Part shown: in pieces, positions 15,051 through 22,995 of the stretch
Position numbering within the stretch: position 1 is the stretch's first letter
Layout: every line of letters starts with the position of its first letter
Source of the DNA: Bacillota bacterium
Lineage (GTDB): Bacteria; Bacillota; Clostridia; DSM-8532
Reading direction: 5' to 3'
DNA: 28,420 nucleotides
NCBI GenBank assembly: GCA_023415205.1
Contig: JAEZLR010000015.1
Span: 1-28,420, forward strand
The notes under the pieces: generated by a model
Database searches by the model: none
Told to the model about the DNA's origin: nothing
Seen by the model: the letters and a program-made list of their open reading frames with translations, nothing else
Translations under genes and position numbers: made by a program

Positions 15051-15896
15051 TTAATCATTTAGCAGCACACATTCGGAAAACACAATACGGATGGTGTTTA
15101 AAAGCTCTTTATTGCGAAACATGGAAGCGTTATGAATAAATATTCTGACGGGTGCACAGGTCAACAGAAAACCAATCATAAAATCATCGCTGTCAATGAT
15201 GGGCTCGCTCTTTCTGATGCCAAAGCCGTCGGTTATATCCTCAGGTATCTCAAAGGGACTAATACTTTCTACTTTGTAGCTACCGTTGCGTAGGACAAAT
15301 ACATGGAGCTCCGGAACCCGTGGAACCTGCATCTTCACAAAGGCCGTCAGAAGATTAATGTATTCTTCATACTGCCTTTCAACAAAAAACTGCCGGATGG
15401 AACGCTCTACCTCAGTCTCAAGCTTTTTGACATATTCTCCTAACCTGAAGGTTACAAATCCCTCCAGAATCAGATTTTCACAGTTTCTCAGACATTCCGC
15501 AATACTAGCCGAGATGAGCCTTCGCCTGGATTCCAAAAGATTTCCCAACGTTTCTTCTCCCTGCTGGGTATAAAGCCTTGCGCAGGCGATTCTATATATT
15601 TCATCCCTGTCTTGTTTTGCTAGTCCTTCACATATGCGGCCAATGACCTTTTCCAGTATATTTTTTTCATAAGATTTAAGAATATATTCAGCAAGCATAT
15701 CCGACAAGTGATTGATGGCTGTTAGATATTTCCTGCCGTTTTTTCTGATACAGCCGTCCATAAGAATGGTCAGGGAATGATCATCCTGGCTTATCCGGAT
15801 ACGAAATGGACTTCGTATGCTTGTCTCAAATCTCTTTTCAAGATAACCGGCCAATCCTTTAATGTCTTTCACGTAGTCAACCCTGAAGGATGGCAT
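15051..15896 (-). CDS. ytxC: YtxC-like sporulation protein
   Basis: The 281-residue protein matches the YtxC-like family (putative sporulation protein) in length and in its C-terminal stretches: the mainly helical segment RQFFVERQYEEYINLLTAFV and FLLTCAPVRIFIHN. No membrane segment or catalytic motif is visible, and the biochemical role is not known for the family. The ATG at 15896 has AAAGG 12 bases upstream, a loose fit; GTG at codon 9 is another option. It follows the gene at 15945 by 48 bases and has a possible sigma-E promoter in that gap. Confidence 0.75.
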   Translation of the reverse strand: MPSFRVDYVKDIKGLAGYLEKRFETSIRSPFRIRISQDDHSLTILMDGCIRKNGRKYLTAINHLSDMLAEYILKSYEKNILEKVIGRICEGLAKQDRDEIYRIACARLYTQQGEETLGNLLESRRRLISASIAECLRNCENLILEGFVTFRLGEYVKKLETEVERSIRQFFVERQYEEYINLLTAFVKMQVPRVPELHVFVLRNGSYKVESISPFEIPEDITDGFGIRKSEPIIDSDDFMIGFLLTCAPVRIFIHNASMFRNKELLNTIRIVFSECVLLND

Positions 15897-15920
15897 CCTC
15901 TCTCACATCCTTTCAAGTGT

Positions 15921-15950
15921 AGTATATGTCATCCTCATTGTCCGTTATAC
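15921..15950 (-). promoter_or_regulatory. Possible sigma-E (mother-cell) promoter before the ytxC-like gene
   Basis: On the minus strand GTATAAC (15950-15944) and CATATACT (15928-15921) are 15 bases apart. The -10 is close to the sigma-E CATACANT pattern and the -35 is a partial match. It overlaps the stop codon of the upstream gene. Confidence 0.3.
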
Positions 15951-16685
15951 GGAACATAAAGGAATTAAGCCGCCTAAATCGACAAGATTTTCAGGGGAAA
16001 GCGCCATAGGGGTCACCCCATGTTTCTTAAAATGATTGTGTATCAGGTTCCATGAATCTAACAGGGAGTAATCACCGAAAAACACCATCTGTGTGGGGGA
16101 TATTAATCCGGCTGATCCTCCGATAAACCCATAGGAATAGCCTTCAAGCCGAATTTTTAACTGGGGCGGTATCAATAAGGAATCAAGCCCCTCCTGGAGG
16201 GCTGCCTGGTGGATGGAAGGATCCGCAGTAACAATAGCCTCTGCGGTCAAGATGAGAATGGAGCATTTGGCATAGCCCTGCTTTACGGGAACAATATGAA
16301 TTTGATTCTTTTTTAGAAGCTCAAGTACCCTTTTATCGGTATATCGAGGATTTAAGAAAGCCCGTGAACCAACAACAGCACAGTTATAGGCGACATCCCC
16401 AGGATAGGTTCCAGTAAGCTCGCTCTCTCCGGGAACAAGTTCATACCCTACCCCTTTTAGGGCCTCAAGAACCAGGGTGGAGGTTCCGGGAGCAAAAACT
16501 ATAAGACCCCTGTAAGGACTGACCAATTGCATGTCAGTATGCCGGGACAAGGGTATGGGGAGGCCCTTAATCGGCTCTGTTCGTATACACTCTACCCCAT
16601 AGGATTGAAGGGTCTCCTCCATGGCATGGGGAAGGTTTCCGGCTATAATAATCTTTCTCACTGAATCTGAGGGCAGATTGGACAT
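15945..16685 (-). CDS. Conserved clostridial protein, possibly DUF6873 (guanidino-modifying-enzyme fold)
   Basis: I do not recognise a defined function. The 246-residue protein (ATG 16685, AAGGTG nine bases upstream; frame open to GTG 16709) has no signal or membrane segment. Repeated short motifs suggest an alpha/beta propeller like the arginine deiminase/amidinotransferase fold: GDVAYNCAVVGSRAF, QGYAKCSILILTAEAIVTADPSI, GYSYGFIGGSAGLIS and a final VDLGGLIPLCSV. The pattern resembles what databases call DUF6873. The GFIGGSAG segment and C-terminal Cys could form an active site, but no full catalytic set can be assigned. It lies upstream of the ytxC-like gene on the same strand, so a sporulation link is possible. 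Confidence 0.65.
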   Translation of the reverse strand: MSNLPSDSVRKIIIAGNLPHAMEETLQSYGVECIRTEPIKGLPIPLSRHTDMQLVSPYRGLIVFAPGTSTLVLEALKGVGYELVPGESELTGTYPGDVAYNCAVVGSRAFLNPRYTDKRVLELLKKNQIHIVPVKQGYAKCSILILTAEAIVTADPSIHQAALQEGLDSLLIPPQLKIRLEGYSYGFIGGSAGLISPTQMVFFGDYSLLDSWNLIHNHFKKHGVTPMALSPENLVDLGGLIPLCSV

Positions 16686-16773
16686 TTTAAGAAGCACCTT
16701 TTGAATCACATCTCTCGTCTAATAAGCATATTCTGTATCATCCGCACCTTCTTTCAAGTCGGCCGAAAAGCAT

Positions 16774-16818
16774 GTGCGGTTCTGATATGCCGCACCCGTA
16801 AGCTCATTACGGGTGCGG
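16774..16818 (-). promoter_or_regulatory. Hairpin with an alternative pairing partner upstream of the 15945 gene
   Basis: CCGCACCCGTAA and TTACGGGTGCGG form a perfect 12-pair stem around a five-base loop (16790-16818). A further GTGCGG at 16774-16779 can pair with the same CCGCAC (16790-16795), so two stems are mutually exclusive. On the minus strand this precedes the 15945 gene by about 100 bases. No U-run follows. Confidence 0.45.
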
Positions 16819-16870
16819 TTGAGGCATTATAATCAACAAATTGGAAAATTCTCTTTTTTATCCTGAATGT

Positions 16871-16906
16871 AAAAAGACCCCCAGAGGAAACATATCTCCG
16901 AGAGTC
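16871..16906 (-). terminator. Intrinsic terminator after the PC4-like gene
   Basis: An 11-pair stem with three G-U pairs (16896-16906 with 16876-16886) and a nine-base loop is followed on the minus strand by five T. It starts 12 bases after the stop codon. Confidence 0.75.
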
Positions 16907-16917
16907 CCTTTATACAG

Positions 16918-17142
16918 TTATTCAATGGTCTCCAAAACCGATTTAAGCTCACCAACAAATTCCAACGGAATGGCTACACCCTTCTGGCTAGGCCTGAATT
17001 CATCACTGTTGCTGTCAAACCAAAAAGTTCTGATATCAACATAGGCTTTGGAATTTTTTGTGACTTTCTTAATATGGATTTCCTCACGACTGTTCTTAAC
17101 AAACTTGCCAAGCAGTTCTTCGGAATCCCAAAAATCTGCCAT
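16918..17142 (-). CDS. PC4/YdbC-family ssDNA-binding protein
   Basis: The 74-residue protein matches the bacterial homologues of the transcriptional coactivator PC4 (YdbC type), which bind single-stranded DNA as dimers. The beta-rich core runs from IHIKKVTKNSKAYVDIRTF through FRPSQKGVAIPL to the C-terminal helix EFVGELKSVLE. GGAGG lies nine bases before the ATG. It is a single-gene unit with its own terminator. AT-rich TATAAT-like sequences upstream (around 17195-17212) may hold the promoter, but I could not fix a -35. Confidence 0.85.
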   Translation of the reverse strand: MADFWDSEELLGKFVKNSREEIHIKKVTKNSKAYVDIRTFWFDSNSDEFRPSQKGVAIPLEFVGELKSVLETIE

Positions 17143-17323
17143 ATTTTTCTACCTCCGTCCGTTTTCTCTCTTTGCAATGTTTCCTATGAGATTGATTATA
17201 TATTATATCACAGAAATATTCATAGATTTCAACAAGAATGAGGAATTAATTTTAAAAACTTGTCCATAATAAACTCGTGAAGGCGGATTCGTTCGCCGGA
17301 ATAAAAGCAAAGGAGTCAGGACT

Positions 17324-17530
17324 ATGAGAACACCGATTGACAGAATTGCACTATTACTCGTTATCATAGGCGCTCTAAACTGGCTGCTGGTAGGCCTTTT
17401 CCAATATGACCTGGTAGCAGGCATATTTGGCGTAGCAACCCTGGGGACCAGGATCGTGTATTCACTGGTAGGTATTGCAGGACTTTACTGCATCAGTCTC
17501 CTATTTAGAGATGTACCCGTCGTTGATTAA
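17324..17530 (+). CDS. DUF378 domain small membrane protein
   Basis: This 68-residue protein has two membrane segments (about 7-27 and 43-62) with LLLVIIGALNWLLVGLF and VYSLVGIAGLY, the DUF378 (YuzA-like) signature. Function is unknown. AAAGGAG lies eight bases before the ATG. It is alone on the plus strand and is followed by a strong terminator. Upstream, CATAATA (17265-17271) with GAATT 17 bases before it resembles a forespore promoter, but the match is partial. Confidence 0.88.
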   Translation: MRTPIDRIALLLVIIGALNWLLVGLFQYDLVAGIFGVATLGTRIVYSLVGIAGLYCISLLFRDVPVVD

Positions 17531-17559
17531 CGTGTAACAAAGACCTATCCATAAGATAA

Positions 17560-17593
17560 AAAACTTGGGGACGTGATTGTCTCCAAGTTTTTT
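17560..17593 (+). terminator. Intrinsic terminator after the DUF378 gene, likely bidirectional
   Basis: AAAACTTGGGGAC and GTCTCCAAGTTTT form a 13-pair stem with one G-U pair and a six-base loop, followed by T residues. The A-run on the other side lets it also serve the convergent gene ending at 17599. Confidence 0.85.
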
Positions 17594-17598
17594 GCCCT

Positions 17599-17769
17599 TT
17601 AGCTGGCATAAATGATGACATTTTCGTCACAGGAGAGCTCAATAACAACGGCTAGTCCATCGGTATCATCAAACCGGATGGATGAAACAAAGAGACCCAG
17701 ACTGTGAAGTGCTTCATTAAATTCCTTTTCCATACGACTTCTGGCAATATCACAAACAACGGTTTCCAT
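17599..17769 (-). CDS. Small hypothetical protein
   Basis: I do not recognise this 56-residue protein. The start at ATG 17769 is chosen because GAGG lies five bases upstream; an ATG at 17802 has no ribosome-binding site. It reads as a short helix (ARSRMEKEFNEALHSLGL) followed by two strands (FVSSIRFDD and LAVVIELSC), with no membrane segment. It lies 88 bases downstream of motB on the same strand and may be read through from motAB. It could be a regulator or a chance conserved small frame. Confidence 0.55.
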   Translation of the reverse strand: METVVCDIARSRMEKEFNEALHSLGLFVSSIRFDDTDGLAVVIELSCDENVIIYAS

Positions 17770-17857
17770 ATACACCTCATGTTGACCCTTAGCCTTATGC
17801 ATCCGAAAAAAGGACAGATCGTTTCTGTCATTTTCTATTATATGATATTTCCCTATG

Positions 17858-18631
17858 TTATTTCATGATTTTGATTTCTATACGGCGGTTTTGCTGGCGC
17901 CCTTCGGCTGTCGAATTATCGCCTATCGGTTTGTACTCGCCATTTCCTGTGGCCGTTAATTGAGCAGGGTCAAGATTCTCCACTTCTATCAGGTAGGTGA
18001 CCACATTGGTCGCCCGTGCTGTGGAAAGCTCCCAATTGGAACTATACTGTGCCCTGATGGGAACATTGTCCGTATGACCCGAGATCAATATCTCATTTTC
18101 GATGCCCCGCAAGTCCTTGGCCAGTGCTGAAAGCACCTTTTCCCCCTCTTCGCCTATCTCCGCGCTACCTGATTGGAAAAAGACCTCGGAATCAAGGCGC
18201 ACAAGAAGAAAGTCCTTTTCCTCTACTACCTGTATCTTATCGGACAATCCTTTTTCACTGATGGTGTCCCGAATATCGTTTTTCGCCTCATCGATAACCT
18301 TGTCCTCAAGCTTCTGTTCCGCATTGACCACCATATCCTCGGCATCTTCCAGATACTTCTCGTTGACGCTGTCCTTGGATTTTCCGTTCTGCAGGCTGGC
18401 ATAGTCAATGGTGATAATACTCCCGCTCCTGTTAAGGAGAATGGAATCCCCGCTGTTAAGGTTCAAAATCGATTGTGCAAGGCTGGCTGCAACTTCATCA
18501 AAGGTACTTTTATCCACAGTAGACATGGAAAAGAGCAGGATAAAAAAGATTAAGAGCAGTGTCATCATATCGCTATAGGTCGCCATCCACTCGGGAGCGC
18601 CCTCAGAAGCCTGTTCTTTTTTTCTAGCCAT
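17858..18631 (-). CDS. motB: Flagellar motor stator protein MotB
   Basis: MotB pairs with MotA to form the ion channel that powers flagellar rotation, anchored to peptidoglycan. The 257-residue protein has the plug/TM region WMATYSDMMTLLLIFFILLFS with the ion-carrying Asp21, a charged linker, and a C-terminal OmpA-like domain: ISGHTDNVPI, NWELSTARA and GNGEYKPI. It starts 17 bases after motA with GGTGAT as ribosome-binding site. Proton or sodium coupling cannot be decided from the residues seen. Confidence 0.95.
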   Translation of the reverse strand: MARKKEQASEGAPEWMATYSDMMTLLLIFFILLFSMSTVDKSTFDEVAASLAQSILNLNSGDSILLNRSGSIITIDYASLQNGKSKDSVNEKYLEDAEDMVVNAEQKLEDKVIDEAKNDIRDTISEKGLSDKIQVVEEKDFLLVRLDSEVFFQSGSAEIGEEGEKVLSALAKDLRGIENEILISGHTDNVPIRAQYSSNWELSTARATNVVTYLIEVENLDPAQLTATGNGEYKPIGDNSTAEGRQQNRRIEIKIMK

Positions 18632-18648
18632 GCTATCACCACATTTCC

Positions 18649-19458
18649 TTACTTACCAGGCCCTTCGGGTTTATCCTGGTCATTTTTTGTCATTGCTTCA
18701 TACTGCTTCTGTTGCTCCGGTGAAAGGAAGGTCTTGAGCTTATGCTCCATGAGTCTGGGGTTTTCACCCGACTGTATAGAGAGAACCCCTTCCACCATCA
18801 TTTCTCTGAGCAGTATTTCTTCGGCACTGTTTCCTGCAAGCTTTGCCGCGATAGGATTACAAATGAAATTAGCCAAGATACTACCATATAGAGTAGTAAT
18901 GATGGCCAGCGCCATGGCAGGACCGATGCCCGAAGGATCCTCCATGGTTTTCAACAGGTTGACCAAACCCAGCAAGGTTCCTATCATACCCCAGGCAGGA
19001 AATTGGGTTGCCAGTGTTTTATAATAGGATTGGACCCCTTGGTGCCGGTTGGCCATACTATCGATCTCTAATTGCATAGAGGTTTTTACAATATCTGCCT
19101 CAATACCGTCCACCACCAGCTCCATGGCCTTTTTAAGGAAGTTGTCCTTCAGTTCGCCCTGTGCCGATTCCAAAGCCAGGAGCCCTTCTCTTCTTGCTTT
19201 CTGAGAGAGCTCCACCATGGTTTGAATGGTGTCTATGGCTGAAGATTTGGGTGATTTTAAGATGAGCGGTAGGGCTTTTAGTGCCTTGGTAGTATCAGAA
19301 AGAGGAAAACTAAGGATGGTACAGGCGATACCACCGCCTACAGTACAAACGATGGAGGGAAAGTCAAAATAGTAGCCCAATTGTCCTCCGCCTGATACAA
19401 TACTGTATCCCAGAGCAAACAAACCCGCCACAAAACCAGCTATTGTTGCTATATCCAT
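18649..19458 (-). CDS. motA: Flagellar motor stator protein MotA
   Basis: MotA is the four-helix stator subunit that contacts the rotor. From ATG 19458 it has 269 residues: two N-terminal membrane segments (IATIAGFVAGLFALGYSIV and FPSIVCTVGGGIACTILSF), a cytoplasmic loop with the rotor-contacting charges (KARREGLLALE), and two later segments (FPAWGMIGTLLGLVNLL and GPAMALAIITTLYGSILANFI). The frame runs to ATG 19512, but that codon has no ribosome-binding site, while 19458 has GGGTG. A sigma-D promoter lies upstream. No other flagellar genes are nearby. Confidence 0.95.
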   Translation of the reverse strand: MDIATIAGFVAGLFALGYSIVSGGGQLGYYFDFPSIVCTVGGGIACTILSFPLSDTTKALKALPLILKSPKSSAIDTIQTMVELSQKARREGLLALESAQGELKDNFLKKAMELVVDGIEADIVKTSMQLEIDSMANRHQGVQSYYKTLATQFPAWGMIGTLLGLVNLLKTMEDPSGIGPAMALAIITTLYGSILANFICNPIAAKLAGNSAEEILLREMMVEGVLSIQSGENPRLMEHKLKTFLSPEQQKQYEAMTKNDQDKPEGPGK

Positions 19459-19552
19459 ATCTACACCCGCTTTTGTAAATCTTAACCCTTGATTTCTCAA
19501 TGAGTCATCCATTTATGGGGAAGCTTTAGTAAAATAATATTTAGCAAAAAAT

Positions 19553-19580
19553 ATATCGGCAAAAGAAGCCATTAAGCTTA
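19553..19580 (-). promoter_or_regulatory. Sigma-D (sigma-28) flagellar promoter of motAB
   Basis: A perfect GCCGATAT -10 (19560-19553, minus strand) has TAAG 16 bases upstream, close to the sigma-28 pattern TAAA-N15-GCCGATAT. RNA would start near 19546, about 88 bases before motA. Confidence 0.7.
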
Positions 19581-19636
19581 ACAGGGGCAGGTCAGAAAAG
19601 TAGACAGAAAAGAGCGGGCCTATTTAATAAAACCTA

Positions 19637-19671
19637 TTGTATTTTTATACATTTACATGTATAATAATTCA
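19637..19671 (+). promoter_or_regulatory. argF promoter with overlapping ArgR (ARG) box
   Basis: TTGTAT (19637-19642) and a perfect TATAAT (19660-19665) are 17 bases apart. TGTATAATAATTCA (19658-19671) matches the Firmicutes ARG-box core TGAATAAAAATTCA at 12 of 14 positions and covers the -10. Arginine-bound ArgR/AhrC would block RNA polymerase here. Confidence 0.65.
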
Positions 19672-19696
19672 TATCCTAAGGAAAGCGGTGAGTTTT

Positions 19697-20617
19697 ATGA
19701 AGCATTTACTTTGCTTGAGCGAATGGTCCAGTCAGGAGATTATCGAGACCTTGAAGCTGGCTGAAAAATTAAAATATGAGAATAAAAACGGAATCAGACA
19801 TAATCATCTTTTAAAAGGAAAGTCTTTGGGACTGATCTTTGCCAAGTCCTCTACACGTACAAGAGTATCCTTTGAGGTGGCCATGTATCAATTGGGCGGC
19901 TACTCCCTCTTCCTAAGCTCCAATGACATTCAACTGGGCCGTGGTGAAACGGTATCCGATACCGCCAAGACCCTGTCCCGCTATATCGACGGCATCATGA
20001 TCAGAACCTATAAGCACAGCGATGTGGTGGATCTAGCCAATTGCGGCACCATTCCTGTCATCAATGGCCTGACCGATAACCAGCATCCCTGTCAGATTCT
20101 TGCCGACCTTCAGACCATCAGGGAAAGCAAGGGACAGCTCAAGGGCCTGAAGCTAGCCTATGTGGGTGACGGTAATAATGTGGCCAATTCTCTCCTGATC
20201 GGCTGCGCCAAGGTAGGCATGAATATTTCTGTAGCCACACCCGAAGGGTATGAATGTGATGAGGAATCCGTCGTGCTGGCCAAAGAGGCTGCAAAAGAAA
20301 GCGGCGCAACAGTTCTTGTCACATCCAATCCCTTTGAGGCCGTTAAGGATGCCGATGTGGTCTATACAGATACATGGGTCAGCATGGGGATGGAATCCGA
20401 AAAGGAAAAAAGGGTCCAGATATTCATGCCTTATCAGGTTAATGATACGCTAATGAGTGCGGCCAAGAGCGATGCTATTTTTATGCATTGCCTGCCTGCC
20501 TATAGAGGTTATGAGGTCACGCCCCAGATCATTGATGGGCCAAAATCTGTTGTATTTGATGAAGCCGAGAACAGACTTCATGCACAAAAGGCTGTTCTCG
20601 TGAAGCTCTTAGGGTGA
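19697..20617 (+). CDS. argF: Ornithine carbamoyltransferase
   Basis: The enzyme makes citrulline from ornithine and carbamoyl phosphate in arginine synthesis. From ATG 19697 it has 306 residues. The carbamoyl-phosphate site is SSTRTR (51-56) and HPCQ (130-133); DTWVSMG (225-231) is the ornithine loop and HCLP (264-267) carries the conserved Cys. The frame extends upstream to 19637, into the promoter, so the later ATG with GGTGAG is chosen. The ARG box upstream supports a biosynthetic rather than catabolic role. The next gene starts four bases after its stop. Confidence 0.96.
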   Translation: MKHLLCLSEWSSQEIIETLKLAEKLKYENKNGIRHNHLLKGKSLGLIFAKSSTRTRVSFEVAMYQLGGYSLFLSSNDIQLGRGETVSDTAKTLSRYIDGIMIRTYKHSDVVDLANCGTIPVINGLTDNQHPCQILADLQTIRESKGQLKGLKLAYVGDGNNVANSLLIGCAKVGMNISVATPEGYECDEESVVLAKEAAKESGATVLVTSNPFEAVKDADVVYTDTWVSMGMESEKEKRVQIFMPYQVNDTLMSAAKSDAIFMHCLPAYRGYEVTPQIIDGPKSVVFDEAENRLHAQKAVLVKLLG

Positions 20618-20621
20618 TGCT

Positions 20622-21089
20622 ATGCTATATTCGTTTATTATAAGGCGCGCCACCGCCACTGATGCTCCGTCGGTTTACTCCATCCTGCAATCAGCCTTTC
20701 AGGAGTACGGTGCTATCACCGGGCAAAAGAACCTCGAAGCCCTCAAGGAAACCGAAGAGGACATCCGCAAGGAGATCGAGACCAAAGCTGTATATATTGC
20801 TGTAATCGATGAAATGATCGTGGGGACGGTGAGATTGGACATCCATGGGGTTGAGGCTTATTTAAGCCGCTTTGCCGTGGATAATAAAAACCGAAACATT
20901 GGTATTGGCAAGTCCCTGATGAGTGTGGTGGATAAATATCTTCAGGGGCAGGGTGTCAAAAAGGTTACCCTTCATACAGCATCAAAGCATAGCGTATTGG
21001 TACGCTTCTATTACAGCCGGGGTTTTTACACCGAGGCTGTAGAAACCGATCGCGGCTACTTACGTTCACGTCTTGTGAAAGAATATTAG
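20622..21089 (+). CDS. GNAT family N-acetyltransferase
   Basis: This 155-residue acetyl-CoA-dependent acetyltransferase shows IRRATATDAPSVYSILQSAF at the N-terminus, VGTVRL, the beta-4 strand LSRFAV, and an acetyl-CoA pyrophosphate loop NRNIGIGKSLM. The C-terminal VRFYYSRGFYTE is typical of GNAT proteins. It begins four bases after argF and is surely co-transcribed. A role in arginine synthesis (such as glutamate N-acetylation) is possible, since short GNAT-type synthases exist, but the sequence does not prove it. A terminator follows. Confidence 0.88.
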   Translation: MLYSFIIRRATATDAPSVYSILQSAFQEYGAITGQKNLEALKETEEDIRKEIETKAVYIAVIDEMIVGTVRLDIHGVEAYLSRFAVDNKNRNIGIGKSLMSVVDKYLQGQGVKKVTLHTASKHSVLVRFYYSRGFYTEAVETDRGYLRSRLVKEY

Positions 21090-21122
21090 TTGAAATAGAC
21101 TCATTAAAATCTCCCTATAAAG

Positions 21123-21160
21123 AAGCTGCCGTACCTTTAATCGGATACGGCAGCTTTTGT
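21123..21160 (+). terminator. Intrinsic terminator between argF-GNAT and the transketolase genes
   Basis: AAGCTGCCGTA and TACGGCAGCTT form an 11-pair stem with a 12-base loop followed by TT and TGT. It lies 33 bases after the GNAT stop and 16 bases beyond the end of the convergent transketolase gene, so it may serve both. Confidence 0.75.
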
Positions 21161-21171
21161 ATTCAGCTTAC

Positions 21172-22107
21172 TTATTTTCTGGAAAGCGCTTTTTTAGCCT
21201 TTTCCAGAATACGCTCGGGAGTGAGCTTATATAAGGCCAATAATTCTGCCGGCTTGCCCGACTTACCGAAGACATCCTCAATACCAACCATCTCCATCAC
21301 CACGGGATGGTTCTTTACAATCACCTCTGCCACAGCGCTTCCGAGGCCACCTATAACATTGTGTTCTTCGCAGGTTACGATAGCTCCAGTTTCTTTGGCT
21401 GCTTTGAGGATAATCTCTTCATCAATGGGCTTTATGGTGTGAATATCCACCACTCTTGCCGATACCCCTTCTTCCTCAAGCATACGAGATGCCTGAACTG
21501 CCATATCCACCATAAGGCCATTGGCGATAAGGGTAATATCTTTCCCCTCCTTGACCGTCATGCCTTTACCAATTTGGAATGAGGTATCCGCATTGTAGAT
21601 CACCGGAACGTCCAGTCTCCCCAGTCTTAAGTACACAGGACCCACCATTTCAGCCGCCTGCTTGACCAGTGCGGTGGTTGAGACACCATCTGCGGGCGAG
21701 ATAACCGTCATTCCGGGGATGGAGCGCATCAGGGCTATATCTTCTATGGCTTGATGGGAGGCTCCATCCTCACCCACAGTGATACCGGCATGGGTGGCAC
21801 CAATCTTTACATTCAGGTGAGGATAGCCAATGGAGTTTCTCACCTGGTCAAAGGCTCTTCCTGCAGCAAACATCGCGAAGGTGCTTGCAAATACAACTTT
21901 TCCGCAGCTTGCCAATCCGGCGGCCACCGCCATCATATTGGATTCGGCAATCCCTATGTTGATATGCCTTTCAGGGTACTTCTTCTGGAAGAAGTCCGTT
22001 CTGGTCGATTTGGAAAGGTCGGCATCCAGAACGACAATATTTTCATTATGGCCAATTTCAGCAAGAGCTGTTCCGTAGGCCACACGCGTTGCAATCTTCT
22101 CTGACAT
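21172..22107 (-). CDS. Transketolase, C-terminal subunit
   Basis: This is the second half of a split transketolase: the pyrimidine-binding domain and C-terminal domain, 311 residues from ATG 22107. Motifs are ARVVDI, the conserved IGIAESNMMAVAAGLA and FASTFAMFAAGRAFDQVRN, and HAGITVGEDGASHQAIEDIALMR, with the thiamine-pyrimidine-binding residues. GGAGG lies seven bases before 22107; an ATG two codons earlier is too close to it. It follows the N-terminal subunit by 51 bases. Split transketolases are common in Firmicutes and archaea and serve the non-oxidative pentose phosphate pathway. Confidence 0.93.
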   Translation of the reverse strand: MSEKIATRVAYGTALAEIGHNENIVVLDADLSKSTRTDFFQKKYPERHINIGIAESNMMAVAAGLASCGKVVFASTFAMFAAGRAFDQVRNSIGYPHLNVKIGATHAGITVGEDGASHQAIEDIALMRSIPGMTVISPADGVSTTALVKQAAEMVGPVYLRLGRLDVPVIYNADTSFQIGKGMTVKEGKDITLIANGLMVDMAVQASRMLEEEGVSARVVDIHTIKPIDEEIILKAAKETGAIVTCEEHNVIGGLGSAVAEVIVKNHPVVMEMVGIEDVFGKSGKPAELLALYKLTPERILEKAKKALSRK

Positions 22108-22158
22108 GGTCATTCCTCCACGATTCTTTAGAATTTGGGCTTTAACCTGCCCTAGCTA

Positions 22159-22995
22159 TTAAAGGCTATTGAGGTATGCATCCAGCTCAGCCAAGGCCTG
22201 TTCTGTCTGCTCCTTTTTAGGCGCACTGCCGTGCCATGAGGCCTGATTTTCCATATAGGATACACCTTTGCCCTTAACGGAATGGGCGACAATTACGGTG
22301 GGCTTGCCCACAAAGGCTTTTGCCTGCTCAATCCCCTTCTCTATCTCCTCCAAGTCATGGGCATCAATGGCAATAACATTCCAGCCAAAGGCACGGAACT
22401 TGTCGGCAATAGGCTCGGGATTCATGACTTCGGTAATTTTACCGTCTATCTGCAATCCGTTATAGTCCACAAAAGCAGTGAGATTATCCAGCTTATAGTG
22501 AGCCGCCGCCATGGTGGCCTCCCATACCTGTCCTTCTTCCAGCTCTCCATCCCCCAGAACCGCGAAAACACGGTAACCCTTATTATCCAGCTTTCCGGCC
22601 AAAGCCATTCCTACGGCTGCCGAGATTCCCTGCCCTAAAGAGCCCGTGGACATATCCACTCCGGGAACCTTATCCATATTGGGATGCCCCTCAAGATAGC
22701 TGTTAACTTGTCGGAAACCCTTAAGATCATCCACGGGGAAAAAGCCTCGATGTGCCAAGGTTGAGTACAGTGCGGGTGAGCAGTGCCCTTTTGAAAGGAC
22801 AAAACGATCCCGGTCGGGGTTCTTGGGTGATTTGGGATCAATCCGCATCTCTTTAAAATACAGGTAAGTCATGATATCAGTCACAGAGAGGGAACCTCCG
22901 GGATGACCGCTGCTCGCTGACGAAACAGCAGTAATGATACCTTTTCTTATTTGAGTCGCCGTTTTTTGAAGCTCCAATTTGGTCTTTGCATCCAT
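22159..22995 (-). CDS. Transketolase, N-terminal subunit
   Basis: The 278-residue subunit carries the thiamine-diphosphate pyrophosphate-binding domain: SASSGHPGGSLSVTDIMTYLYF, LSKGHCSPALYS, TGSLGQGISAAVGMA and the metal-binding GDGELEEGQVWEA ending in VDYNGLQIDG. AAAGGAG lies eight bases before the ATG. Together with the next gene it transfers two-carbon units between sugar phosphates. The 212 bases upstream, to the YitT gene, hold no clear promoter or terminator. Confidence 0.94.
   Translation of the reverse strand: MDAKTKLELQKTATQIRKGIITAVSSASSGHPGGSLSVTDIMTYLYFKEMRIDPKSPKNPDRDRFVLSKGHCSPALYSTLAHRGFFPVDDLKGFRQVNSYLEGHPNMDKVPGVDMSTGSLGQGISAAVGMALAGKLDNKGYRVFAVLGDGELEEGQVWEATMAAAHYKLDNLTAFVDYNGLQIDGKITEVMNPEPIADKFRAFGWNVIAIDAHDLEEIEKGIEQAKAFVGKPTVIVAHSVKGKGVSYMENQASWHGSAPKKEQTEQALAELDAYLNSL

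Noticed and set aside
17858..19458. A TolQR/ExbBD proton channel instead of MotAB
   Set aside because: The C-terminal OmpA-like domain of the second protein, the four-segment first protein with its large cytoplasmic loop, and the sigma-28 promoter all indicate a flagellar stator.
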